Source: Stigmatella erecta (GTDB taxonomy: Bacteria > Myxococcota > Myxococcia > Myxococcales > Myxococcaceae). Taken from it: a DNA stretch of 64,000 nt. The stretch is taken from the NCBI RefSeq assembly GCF_900111745.1, contig NZ_FOIJ01000010.1:1-64000 (forward strand), in the 5' to 3' direction. Positions 37,626 through 47,200 of this stretch are shown piece by piece (within the stretch, counting starts at the first letter, position 1; every line of letters starts with the position of its first letter). The notes under the pieces are model-generated. The model saw nothing but the letters and a program-made list of their open reading frames with translations. It made no database searches and was not told where the DNA came from. Made by a program: the position numbers and the translations under genes.

Positions 37626-38904
37626 GCTCCCGCGGCGTGGGCGCCTCCGGGGCTGGCAGCTCCCGTAAGGCCGTGGGCCGCGCGAGCAGGGGGCCTCCGT
37701 ACTTGAGCCGGGCGATGCGCTGCGCGGGGTAGATGCCCCGGTGCCCCGTGAGCAGGTACGCCCCCGTGGCCACGATGGCCACGTGGGGCAGCACGCTGGC
37801 GCCCACCAGCTCCACCGCCATGATGCTCAGCGCCAGGGGCGTGTTGGCCGCGGCGGCGAAGAGGGCCGCCATGCCCACCGCCGCCCCCAAGTCCAGGGGC
37901 AGCCCCAGCAGCCGCGCCAGCACGTTGCCGAGCGCCGCGCCGATGAAGAACAGCGGCGTCACCTCGCCGCCCAGGAAGCCCGCCCCCAGCGTCACCGCCG
38001 TGAAGACGAGCTTCCACGCGAACGCGGACACCGGAAGCGAGGGGTCCACGAAGGCGCGCACCAGCGTGGGCACCCCCAGCCCCAGGTACATGTCCGTTCC
38101 CGCCAGCTGCCACAGCCCCACCACCGCGAGCCCTCCGGCCGCCATGCGCCAGGGCAGGGCGGGGATGCGCCCCTCCAGCGCCTGCTTCAGCCGGTGGGTT
38201 CCCTCCACGAAGAGGACGGCCACCGCCGCCACCGCCACCGCGAACACCAGCCACTTGGCCAACACCCCGCCTGTCAGCGGCAGGACGCCCGGCGCCGGGT
38301 ACGCCGTGTGCACGATGCCCAGCCCCCGCGTCGTGAGGTCTCCCACCACCGAGGCGATGAGGGCCGGCAGCAGGGCCTCGTAGCCCAGGCGGCCCACCAC
38401 GAGCACCTCCAGGCCGAACACCGCGCCCGCGATGGGGGTGCCGAACACCGAGCCAAAGCCTCCCGCGATGCCCGCGGCGAGCAGCTCGCGCCGGGTGTCC
38501 GGGGACACGCGGAAGCGGTGCGCGATGGCGTCCGCCAGGCTGCCGCCCATCTGCACCGCGGTGCCCTCCCGCCCCGCGCTGCCGCCAAACAGGTGCGTGA
38601 GGACCGTGCCCAGCAGCACCAGCGGCGCCATGCGCAGCGGCACCTGCCGGTCCCCCTCGTGCACGGTGTCCAGGATGAGATTGTTTCCTCCCCGGATGGA
38701 CGCGCCCCACCGCGCGTAGAGCGCCCCCACCGCGAGCCCCGCGCCCGGCAGCGCGTAGACGAGCCAGGCGTGGTGCTCGCGCGTGGCGGTGGCCTCCTCC
38801 AGGAGGAAGAGGAAGCCGGCGGAGGCCACCCCGCACACCGCCCCCACGAGCGTTCCGAGCACCACCCATTGCGCCAGGGCGCGGAGGCTCTGCCGCGGGT
38901 TCAC
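37618..38904 (-). CDS. CLC-family antiporter, CLC-F (fluoride)-like
   Basis: A 428-residue membrane protein with 10 or more hydrophobic segments. The canonical chloride motif GSGIP is replaced by GGNNLI (72-77), and the next motif reads GGSAGREGTAVQMG with the gating Glu (E113) retained; GEVTPLFFIGAALGN is the third conserved block. As I recall, GNN and GREGTAVQ are marks of the CLC-F branch, which exports fluoride by proton exchange, so this is more likely a fluoride than a chloride carrier. Translation begins at GTG 38904. I find no convincing crcB-type riboswitch upstream. Confidence 0.75.
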   Translation of the reverse strand: MNPRQSLRALAQWVVLGTLVGAVCGVASAGFLFLLEEATATREHHAWLVYALPGAGLAVGALYARWGASIRGGNNLILDTVHEGDRQVPLRMAPLVLLGTVLTHLFGGSAGREGTAVQMGGSLADAIAHRFRVSPDTRRELLAAGIAGGFGSVFGTPIAGAVFGLEVLVVGRLGYEALLPALIASVVGDLTTRGLGIVHTAYPAPGVLPLTGGVLAKWLVFAVAVAAVAVLFVEGTHRLKQALEGRIPALPWRMAAGGLAVVGLWQLAGTDMYLGLGVPTLVRAFVDPSLPVSAFAWKLVFTAVTLGAGFLGGEVTPLFFIGAALGNVLARLLGLPLDLGAAVGMAALFAAAANTPLALSIMAVELVGASVLPHVAIVATGAYLLTGHRGIYPAQRIARLKYGGPLLARPTALRELPAPEAPTPREPP

Positions 38905-39096
38905 GGCTGGACACGCAGGGAGGGAGAGGCGGCCAAGCGCATGGACGAGGACTTTACATCTGGCACGGCGGGGCCCGGGGGCTCTGTTTCATGGCGGCCA
39001 ATTTCCGGGCATCGCCCCTCCAGGGCTGCTCCCGCGCGGTGCCCCCCGGTGACACCTCCATTAGGGCTTCCTCCCTAGCCAAGGAGAGCATGCCCC

Positions 39097-40584
39097 ATGG
39101 TGATGCCTCGCTTTCCCCTGTTGCTGTTGCTCTGCGCCACGTCCTGTCTGTCGAGCCAAGCCGAGGAGCTTGGGCAAGAGGAGTTCCCGGAGCAGGAGGC
39201 GGTGGTGCCTCCCACCGGCGGGAAACCCTGCGTTAGCACCCCCGCGCTGCTGGCGGACCTGCTCCCGGGTGCCAAGGGTTCGTTGCCTCGTGAGCTGGTG
39301 GCCGGCAACGGCGGCCTCTTCTTCACCGCGGATGACGGGGTGCATGGGCGCGAGCTGTGGAAGAGCGAGGGCTTCGGCAGCGCCAGCGGCCCCGCCGCCA
39401 TGCTGGTGAAGGACCTGCGGCCCGGCACCGCCACCTCCAATCCCCGCCGCCTCACCGTCGTGGGCCACCAGCTCTTCTTCACCGCGGACGATGGGGTGCA
39501 TGGGCGCGAGCTGTGGGTCAGCGATGGTTCCTCCGGGGGCACCCGGATGGTGAAGGACATCTGGCCGGGCGCCTATGGTGGCTCGCCCGACCAGATGCTG
39601 GCCTTTGGCCCGGTGCTCTACTTCGCCGCGAACGATGGGCAGCACGGCATCGAGCTGTGGCGCAGCGACGGCACGGAGGCGGGCACCGTCCTGGTGAGCG
39701 ACATCTATCCCGGGGACGACATCTACTCGCCCGGGGTGCCGGGCAGCTCCAGCCCCCGCCGGCTCACCCGGGTGGGCAACTCGCTCTTCTTCGTGGCCAA
39801 CATCGAGGCCGAGGTGTTCATCTGGCGCAGCCTGGGCGTGTCCGCCACCACCGCCATCTTCTCCGGCCCCGAGGACAACTTCCTGTCCGCCTTCACCGCG
39901 GTGGACTCGCGGCTGTTCTTCCTGCACGACAATGACGAGGGCGAGGCCAGCCTCTGGTGGTCCGATGGCGCCTACGCCGAGCCGCTGCGCTTCTTCCCGG
40001 GCCTGTACCCGCATGACCTCACGGTGCTCGGGGGCAAGCTCTACTTCAGCGCCGGGGGCGGCGAGCCCCAGTTCTGGGGAGAGCCCGAGGGCGAGGAGCT
40101 GTGGGTGAGCGATGGCACCTCCCCGGGCACCGTCCGGGTGAAGGACATCTGGCCGGGCGTGGACAGCTCGGCGCCCAGCTTCATCCAGGCGATGAACGGG
40201 AGGCTCTTCTTCGCCGCGAGCGACGCGCAGCACGGGCGGGAGCTGTGGGTGAGCGATGGCCTGGCCAAGGGCACCACCCTGCTGAAGGACTTGGCGCCGG
40301 GCGCCGGGAGCTCCACGCCCGAGAACCTGACGGCCACCGCCGGGCTGCTCTTCTTCTCGGCGGACACCGCGGGGCGCGGCCGGGAGCCCTGGGTGAGCAA
40401 TGGCCTGGAGGTGGGCACCGTCCCCCTGGGGGACATCGCCCCGGGCGGCGAGGCGTCCCACCCCGAGGGCTTCGTGCGCCTGGGCTGGGAGGTCTTCTTC
40501 ACCGCCACCGAGCCCGCCCACGGCACGGAGCTCTGGGGGGTGAAGCTCCGCGCCGGCGCCTCGTGCGACGCGCCAGAGGAGTGA
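39097..40584 (+). CDS. ELWxxDGT-repeat lipoprotein
   Basis: A 495-residue exported protein from ATG 39097, with AAGGAG at 39081-39086. Signal peptide with lipobox ATSC. The body is a chain of about eight 45-50-residue repeats with the hallmark G(R/I)ELWxSDG followed by GTxxVKDIxPG (e.g. HGRELWVSDGSSGGTRMVKDI, HGIELWRSDGTEAGTVLVSDI), forming a propeller. Such proteins are common in myxobacteria and presumably act on the cell surface. Divergent from the CLC gene; convergent, 8 bp away, with the retron RT gene. Confidence 0.85.
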   Translation: MVMPRFPLLLLLCATSCLSSQAEELGQEEFPEQEAVVPPTGGKPCVSTPALLADLLPGAKGSLPRELVAGNGGLFFTADDGVHGRELWKSEGFGSASGPAAMLVKDLRPGTATSNPRRLTVVGHQLFFTADDGVHGRELWVSDGSSGGTRMVKDIWPGAYGGSPDQMLAFGPVLYFAANDGQHGIELWRSDGTEAGTVLVSDIYPGDDIYSPGVPGSSSPRRLTRVGNSLFFVANIEAEVFIWRSLGVSATTAIFSGPEDNFLSAFTAVDSRLFFLHDNDEGEASLWWSDGAYAEPLRFFPGLYPHDLTVLGGKLYFSAGGGEPQFWGEPEGEELWVSDGTSPGTVRVKDIWPGVDSSAPSFIQAMNGRLFFAASDAQHGRELWVSDGLAKGTTLLKDLAPGAGSSTPENLTATAGLLFFSADTAGRGREPWVSNGLEVGTVPLGDIAPGGEASHPEGFVRLGWEVFFTATEPAHGTELWGVKLRAGASCDAPEE

Positions 40585-40592
40585 GGGGGTCT

Positions 40593-42020
40593 TCAGCGGG
40601 CCTGACGCTGCTCGAGGGCCTCCAGCCGCCGGAGGAAGGCGCGGCCCTTCTCCGCGTCCGTCATGTGGACGAAGGCCGCGAGCCCCTTGAGCTGCTCCAG
40701 CGTCTCGCCCTCGGGGCCGGGCTTGCCCTGCTCCCGGTTGTGAATGGCCGCGCGCAGCTTGCGCACCACGTCCCGGGGCACCCGGGCGCCGGGCGCGCCC
40801 CCGGGGGCCTCGTTCACCACCAGGCCGGTGACGCGCTGCCGGCTGCCCTTGCGCTGCACGCGCGTCTTGTCCGGGTGCAGGGTGAAGCCCTCGGCCTCCA
40901 GCACACCCTTCACCCGCGCGAGCAGCAGCGCCACCGGCGCGTCCGCCTGTCCGGGCGCCTTCGCCCGCCGCCAGGAGAACGTCAGGTCATCCGCGTAGCG
41001 CGTGTAGGTGAAGCCCAGCCGCTTCGAGAGCGCCGAGACCCGCTTGTCCAGCCGCAGGCACAGCGCGTTCGTCAGCGCCGGCGAGGTGGGCGCGCCCTGG
41101 GGCAGCGCCCGGGGGCCCTGGGCCACGTAGAGCGTCTGTCCCCGGAAGCGCACCACCTCGCGCGGGGCCTCGGTGGCGAGCAAGGCCAGCAGCGTGGCCA
41201 GGTGCTCCGGCAGGCCGCCCTTGCGCAGCAGCCCCTTCACCCGGGGCCACGTCACGGAGGGGAAGAAGTCCTTCATGTCCACCTTCACCACCACGTCCGC
41301 GCCCCGGTGCGCCAGCGCGTTGGTGAGGATGGAGCGCCCCGCGACGAAGCCGTGCGCCGCCCCGTGCACCGGCAGCCGCTCCACCACGTTCGCCAGCACC
41401 CAGCGCTGCACCGCCTTCAGCTCGCGCTTGGGCGAGGTGAGCGTGCGCTTGCCCCCGTCCCGCTTGGGAATCTGCCACGTCTGGTAGTGCGTGCCCGTGT
41501 CCACCTCGCGGTGGAAGGAGAACCAGCGCAGCCGCGACACGGAGATGCCCAGCGCCTGGGCCAGCGCCTCGGCGGAGTCCAGCCCCTCCGGCAGGCCGTT
41601 GGCCCGCGCCCGCTCCTCGCGGTTCGCGATGTCGAACTTGTCGGGCGCCTCCGACTCGTCCCAGTGCACCCCCACGCCCAGGTGGTGGATGTGCGTGGCC
41701 TTCCAGGCCTCCCACGCCAGGCGCTTCTGCGCGCGGCGCTCGGTGGCCTCCGCCTTCTTCTTCTCCTTCCAGGCCGCCTTCTGCTTGTCGGTGAGCGACT
41801 CGAAGTCCACCTCGTCCGCCGCCACCCCCTTGGCCACGAGCTGCTGGCGCACCCAGCCGTCCGTGCCGCCCGCCTCCTCGATGGCCTTCCACCGCACGCG
41901 CAGCGCCTCGTGGTGGGCGCGGCGGGCCTCCTGCTGGGCTGGGTCCGGACGCGTGGGCACGGGCGCCTCGCCGGGGACCGGCGGGGCGGCGGGGACGTGC
42001 GGCTCCAGCTTGGCGGTCAT
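40593..42020 (-). CDS. Retron reverse transcriptase (Mx162/Sa163 type)
   Basis: A 475-residue retron RT with a long N-terminal extension (about 165 residues) as in the myxobacterial Mx162/Sa163 enzymes. Catalytic YADD is at 342-345; LPQGAPTSPALTN at 306-318. Both retron-specific signatures are present: NAxxH as NALAH (234-238) and VTG (397-399). It primes from the 2'-OH of a guanosine in the msr RNA and copies msd into the DNA part of msDNA. The start at ATG 42020 lies about 58 bp after the a2 repeat of the RNA gene on the same strand, the standard msr-msd-ret order. Retrons are known phage-defence elements; effectors of this type are not known to me. Confidence 0.93.
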   Translation of the reverse strand: MTAKLEPHVPAAPPVPGEAPVPTRPDPAQQEARRAHHEALRVRWKAIEEAGGTDGWVRQQLVAKGVAADEVDFESLTDKQKAAWKEKKKAEATERRAQKRLAWEAWKATHIHHLGVGVHWDESEAPDKFDIANREERARANGLPEGLDSAEALAQALGISVSRLRWFSFHREVDTGTHYQTWQIPKRDGGKRTLTSPKRELKAVQRWVLANVVERLPVHGAAHGFVAGRSILTNALAHRGADVVVKVDMKDFFPSVTWPRVKGLLRKGGLPEHLATLLALLATEAPREVVRFRGQTLYVAQGPRALPQGAPTSPALTNALCLRLDKRVSALSKRLGFTYTRYADDLTFSWRRAKAPGQADAPVALLLARVKGVLEAEGFTLHPDKTRVQRKGSRQRVTGLVVNEAPGGAPGARVPRDVVRKLRAAIHNREQGKPGPEGETLEQLKGLAAFVHMTDAEKGRAFLRRLEALEQRQAR

Positions 42021-42077
42021 GACGGCTCCTGGCGTCGGGGGCGCAACGGGCGCCTTGGGGGGCAGGGCGGCGGAAGC

Positions 42078-42353
42078 GCGAGCGGTCGAGGGAGGCCCAA
42101 AGGCACCACCTTCTCACCTGGGGCACGGTAGCCTCACCGGCTCTCCCCTCCGGTACTGCCCTCCCGGGCCGGGGGAACGGCGGTTGCGTCGTTGGCTCAG
42201 CTCCCCGGCCCGGGAGGGCAGTACCGGAGGGAAGAGAGCCAAGAACAGGCTACCTTGCGGAGAGTGTCCTGCATTTCAACCAGAGCGGCGCAACGCCGCT
42301 CCCGCGCTCGAGGCGCTGAGGCTGATGGCTTGGGACCTCTCTCGGCTGCTCGC
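42078..42353 (-). ncRNA. Retron msr-msd RNA (precursor of msDNA)
   Basis: Minus-strand RNA gene. a1 (42327-42353) and a2 (42078-42104) are imperfect inverted repeats of 27 nt: a1 reads GCGAGCAGCCGAGAGAGG and the complement of a2 reads GCGAGCGGTCGAGGGAGG. Just after a1 the RNA has ATCAGCCTCAGC, where the branch guanosine probably lies, then an msr hairpin with arms AGCGGCG and CGCCGCT. The msd part is a long stem-loop at 42139-42240 with arms of about 36 bp and one 2-nt bulge, extended at its base by GGTAGCCT and AGGCTACC. Total sizes agree with about 77 nt msr and 160 nt msd, as in Mx162/Sa163. Branch point and exact ends are inferred. Confidence 0.88.
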
Positions 42354-42425
42354 GTCTGACGTGTTCCGCCGCACCTGCCTTTCCGCCGCGCTCCGGCAGC
42401 GTCCGTGTACTTCCGTTTCCGTGTT

Positions 42426-44267
42426 CTACATCATTGAAGCGGCCGCATCGATATATCCCTCGGCGGCCAGGGCCTCCAGGCGCGAGAAATACGCGGTGCG
42501 GGCCTCCGCGTCCGTGTCGAACCAGAGTTTTTGCTGGCGCGAGGCGCCCTGGCGGGGACCCCACTCCACCGCCACCACTTTCCCATCCAGTGAGACGCGG
42601 TACACCTGCTCCTGGCCAGAGGGCTCGCGCCGCACGTAGGCGCGCGTCTCCGCGGTGATGCGCTGGCGGCCCTCGGGCGTCTGACGCAGCGCTTCCTGCT
42701 CGGCGCGCTGCCGCGTCTGGGCCAGCCGCAGCGCCAGCATGTGCTCGCACGGGCCCTCGCGCAGCCCCGAGCGCCGGAAGTGGGGGCAGCCGCAGCTGGC
42801 CTCCTTCACGCGCCCCTCCAGGTCCAGGGTGAAGGAGGGGAAGAAGCTGCGGACGGCTTCCCGGTCCACCACCTCGCCCTGGATGCGGGTGCCCTCGCCC
42901 ACCACCTCGTGGACCTTCGTCACCTTCACCTCGCCCGCGCCCGGCCCGCCGTCGCCGAGCAGCCGGTGCGCCCGGGCCTCGCGCTCGTTGCCGTAGCGCA
43001 GGGTGGCCTCGTCCACCGGCGTGGGCATCAGCTCGCGCGGCCGGTACGTCTCCTGGGCGATGTCATAGAGGATGCGCCCCCGGAGGCATTCGAGCTGCAG
43101 CGCCGCGCGCACCGCGTCCTTCGGGGCCCCGGCCTGCGCCGCGAGCGTCTCGAAGGACAGGGGGCCCTCGGTGCGCAGCCGCTGGCGCAGCCGTTCCGGC
43201 AGCCCGTCCGGCACCGCGCGCGGCATCAGCGCGTCGAAGGCGGCGGCGCTGGACCAGCCGCTCTCCGTCCACCCGGTGAGGGCCAGCGTCAGCGTGGCCT
43301 GCCCGAGGTCCACCGCCCAGAACACGGGCAGCCCCGGGCCCAGGAGCCGCACCCGGATGTTCTGAGCGTGGGGCAGCAGCCGGGCCAGGGCCGCCAGGCG
43401 CTGCCGGCCGAAGGTGCGCACCACCGCGGGCACCGTGCCCGTGTACACCGAGGCGTGGCACTCCAGCACCAGCTCCCACGGCTCGATGATGAGCCGGGGC
43501 GCGGCGCCGGGGATGAGCTCGAAGCGCAGCGCGCGCGGGGCCGTCTTGGCCTTCCGGGTGCGCAGGGCGAACAGCAGGTTGTACAGGTCGATGGGCGCCA
43601 GCGTGCAGGTGCTCGCCGGGAGCGTGGCCGCCGACTGCACCTGGAGAAAGCCGCGCAGCCACGCGTGGGGGACCTCCACGTTCCGGGGCGCCCGGGCCTC
43701 CTGGGCCGGCAGCGCCACGTGCGCCTCCAGGGAGAGCGGCACGTAGGTGCGCAGCCGGTCCACCTTGGCCATCAGGTCCTTGGGCACGTCCAGGAAGGTG
43801 GAGCCGTGCGCGGCCTCGCGGCCCTCGAACAGGGCGCTGTCGAAGGCCAGGCGCGCGTAGGCGCTCTCGTCGCGGGAAAACACCTCGAGGGAGACCTGGT
43901 CCGGATCCACCGTGAGGACAGGGTCTAGCACCGTGTCCTTCTGCTCCTCGGTCTGGAGCGAGGCGTCCAGGAAGGCCTTCTGCGCCTCCCAGATCTGGGC
44001 GGTGGCGCGCTTGCCCTGCTTCATCAGGTAGGCCAGGTAGGCGGTGCGGTCCCGGCCCCGGTAGCGCAAGTCGCTGGCGAGGATGCCCAGGGTGGCGGCC
44101 AGCGCATCCCGGAAGAGGGCGGGCTCGCGGACCTTGCCGCGCACGCCCACGGTGCCGCGCGAGCCCTCCAGGGCCAGCAGCACGCGCGAGGCCTCCGGGC
44201 GGGTGTCCACGTCACTCGTGGTGGCGTAGCGCAGCTCGACGGGGTGGCGGGGGGTGGCGGGCGTCAT
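42426..44267 (-). CDS. SWIM zinc-finger protein with C-terminal WGR-like domain
   Basis: A 613-residue protein. A SWIM finger (CxCxnCxH) lies near residues 490-511: SCGCPHF...GPCEHML. The C-terminal 65 residues look like a WGR domain (VYRVSLDGKVVAVEWGP...LWFDTDAEARTAYFSRLEAL), often found with DNA- or ADP-ribose-related proteins. The N-terminal 450 residues are unassigned but well coded. The ATG (44265-44267) overlaps the stop of the giant HEAT gene (ATGA) and has AAGGAG upstream, so the two are co-translated. The retron RNA begins only about 70 nt after its stop, on the same strand. Function unknown. Confidence 0.8.
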   Translation of the reverse strand: MTPATPRHPVELRYATTSDVDTRPEASRVLLALEGSRGTVGVRGKVREPALFRDALAATLGILASDLRYRGRDRTAYLAYLMKQGKRATAQIWEAQKAFLDASLQTEEQKDTVLDPVLTVDPDQVSLEVFSRDESAYARLAFDSALFEGREAAHGSTFLDVPKDLMAKVDRLRTYVPLSLEAHVALPAQEARAPRNVEVPHAWLRGFLQVQSAATLPASTCTLAPIDLYNLLFALRTRKAKTAPRALRFELIPGAAPRLIIEPWELVLECHASVYTGTVPAVVRTFGRQRLAALARLLPHAQNIRVRLLGPGLPVFWAVDLGQATLTLALTGWTESGWSSAAAFDALMPRAVPDGLPERLRQRLRTEGPLSFETLAAQAGAPKDAVRAALQLECLRGRILYDIAQETYRPRELMPTPVDEATLRYGNEREARAHRLLGDGGPGAGEVKVTKVHEVVGEGTRIQGEVVDREAVRSFFPSFTLDLEGRVKEASCGCPHFRRSGLREGPCEHMLALRLAQTRQRAEQEALRQTPEGRQRITAETRAYVRREPSGQEQVYRVSLDGKVVAVEWGPRQGASRQQKLWFDTDAEARTAYFSRLEALAAEGYIDAAASMM

Positions 44268-47200
44268 GAGGGGGCTCCTTCCTTGCGGGTACGGGCCAGG
44301 GCCCGGCGGGCCCGTTGGTGGGCGCGCCAGGCCGCCTTGCGGAGGGCCTCCGGCTGCGCCTTGTCGAAGGCGAGGCCCTTGAGCAGCTCCGTGGCGGCTT
44401 CATCGCCCATGCGGCCCAGGGCGGCCAGGGCATCTTGCTTCACCTGCGCGGTGCCGCTTCCGGTCGCCAGCGGGCGCAGCGGCTCCCACTGGTGGGCCGC
44501 GAGCAGCGCGGGCAGCGCGGCCCGCCGTCCTTCGGAGGTTGAAAGGGGCTCGGGCGCGCGCAGCCCCGCGGCCAGGGGGCCCACGGCCACCGGATCGAAC
44601 GGCTTCACCGCCAGCGCCCAGTCCGTGCGCTCCGGGGCGAGCCGGGCCAGCGAGGCGGCGGCGGCGGAGCGCACCCGCGCGTCGGCATCCGTCAGCGCGG
44701 TGCGCAGGGCCTCGGCGGCCGAGGCGCGCTCCTTCGCGGGAGCTCCCTCCGCCGTGCCCAGCACGCCCAGGGCGCGCGCGGCCTCCTGGCGGACCTCGGC
44801 CGGGGCGGCGGCCTCGCCCCCCTTCAGGACGGCGTGGGCCCCGGTGGCCAGCGTCGCGGTGCCCAGCCGGGCGCCCGCCCAGAGCAGCCGCTGCCAGGCG
44901 CTGGCGAGCGGGGGCCGTTTCCCGCTGGGGGCCGCGGCCCACTCGGTGGCGGTGCGCCGCTCGGCCGCGGCCAGCGCCTCGTGCAGGGTGGCCAGGGTGG
45001 CCGGGGGCAGGGGGGCGCGGGGCTCGCCGGTCCACGTGCCGATGACCTGGGCGGCCTCCTCGCGGGCCTGGGGCTCCGCGTGGGCGAGCAGCGTGGCCAG
45101 CGCCGGCACGGGCAGGCCGCCGCGCCGGGCGATGCCCCGGCGGATGCGCTGCCGCAGCGCCTCGTTCCTCAGCGTGGCCAGGTGGGGCACGAGCTGGGCG
45201 GGCTCGGCCTCGTCCGCCAGGTACGTGGCGGCGGGCTGGGAGATGTCCGGAAAGCGGCTCGTCACCGCGAGGAACTCCACCCGCACCCGGTCCTTCGGGA
45301 AGAGGACATCGAGCGCCTTGCGGGCCTCGAGCCGCAGCGGGGGCTCGGGGGCCTCCAGCACCTGGGCCAGGGTGGACTCGGCCTCGGGCGCCCCCAGCGT
45401 GCCCAGCTCGGTGGCGGCGGTGAGGCGCACCGGCAGCCCCGTGGTGTCATCGGTGAGCAGGGCCTCCAGCTTCGCCCGCGAGCGCTCGCCGCCGATGAAG
45501 CGCAGGCCGCGCACGCCCGCCTGTTGCTGCTCGAGGCTGCCCGCCTCCAGCGCGGCGGCCTCCACCTTCTCCTCGATGCGCTTGCGGTCCTCGCCCTCGG
45601 GCAGCTTCGCGGCGAGCCGGCCCAGGCCCTCCACGGCGGCCACCACCATGGTGGGCTCGGCGGGGGCCTCCGGGGTGCCGCCGCCGGCCACCGTCTCCAG
45701 CTCGGCCAGGGCGCGCGCATCCCCCAGGCTGCCGAGCGCCAGCAGGGCGCGCTCGCGCTCCCCCGGCTCGCCGGCCCGCGCGTACAGCAGCAGGGGGCGC
45801 AGCGCGCTGGGCAGCCCCTTGGCGGCGACGGCCTCGGCCGCGGGCAGCATCAGCTCGCGGGCCCCGGCGCGCAGCACCTCCTCGATGGGCTCCACCTTCG
45901 CGCCCTGGTGCACGACGCGCGCGGAGTAGTGCGCCACCGCCTCGCGGCGCACCGCCACGTCCCGGTCCGGAAAGAGGCTCAGGAGCAGCGCGTCCTGGCC
46001 CACGCCGGCCCCGGGCACCAGCTCCCGGGGAACCGCCTGGCGCACGGCCACATCCGCCGAGCGGGCCGCGGCGCGCAGGAAGCGCACCGCCAGCGCCATG
46101 TCCCGCAGGTTCATATCGCGCGTGCCCTGGGCATTGGGCTTCACGTTCCGGTCCGCCACCTCCAGGGCGGCGGTGAGGCAGGCCAGCCGCACGCTGGGGG
46201 CCTCGTCGTCCAGCACCTGCTGGGCCAGCACCTCCACCGCCTCCGGAAGGAGGGTGCGCCCCAGGGCCTTCACGAGCGCGGTCCGCTCGTCCGGGCCCGG
46301 CGCGGCGCGAAGCCGGCCGGCGAGGGCGGCCACGGCGGCCGGGGTGGCGAGCCGCGTGAGCGCCGTCAGGGCCCGCGCCGCGGCGCCCGCGTTCTCCGAG
46401 CGCAGGAAGGTGCTCAGCACCTCCACGGCCCGGTCATCCTTGCGCCAGGCGAGCAGCTCGGCGGCGCGCATGCGCAGGTCCTCGTGCTCGCTGGCCATGG
46501 CGCGGCCCAGCGCCTCGGTGACGCGGGCATCGTTGGCCCCGGCCAGCCGCTCGATGACCCCCACGCGCAGATCCGCGTGCTCGCTGGAGAGCGCGGCCAG
46601 CAGGGGCTCCAGGCTGCCCGGGGGGCTCAGCCGCTCCAGCAGCTCGAAGGCGTACCGGCGCACCTCGGGCAGCGGCGAGTTGAGCGCGGCGGTGATGCGC
46701 GGCCGGGCCGTCTCCCCGCGCGTGGCCAGGGCATCCAGCGCGGCCCGGGCCACGTCCTGGGCGAGCGAGGCCAGGGCGAGCGCCAGCGGCTCCTCGGAGC
46801 CCGCGGGGTACAGCTCCTGGAGCCCCGCGAGCGCCGCCTTGCGCACGAGCTGGTGCGGGTCCTCCAGGGCGCGCAGCAGCGCGGCCACGGCGGCGGGCTG
46901 GCCCGCGACGCCCTCCTGGGTGAGCTTCACCACGCGGTCCACGGCATCCCGCCGCACGCGGTGGCCCTCGTCGCCCTCGGAGGACACCTGGCGCAGCAGG
47001 CCCACGTAGGCCCCGAAGGCGAGCCGGCGCAGGTGCTGCCGCTCCGCGGAGGCGAGCGCGGCGGGCTCCTTGCCGGCCACCGTGCCGTTGGAGAAGAGGC
47101 GGCGCAGCCAGTGCTTCGCGGGCTTGTCCGTGGCGGGCCCGGGGCGGGGCGCCGTCTCCGGCTTCCAGGGCGCATCCAGCGAGTGCAGCTGGGCCACCTT

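Noticed and set aside
38905-39060. Fluoride (crcB) riboswitch before the CLC-F-like gene
   Set aside because: The reverse strand contains GGCGATG and a later GATG, but the required pairing, the AAAC-GC segment and the second helix do not line up with the consensus.
39250-40560. Periodic DNA pattern in the lipoprotein gene
   Set aside because: Explained by ELWxxDGT protein repeats.
42127-42254. GGTAGCCT/AGGCTACC taken as the retron a1/a2 repeats
   Set aside because: They lie immediately at the base of the msd stem, leaving no room for msr; the outer 27-nt repeats at 42078-42104 and 42327-42353 fit the known gene order.
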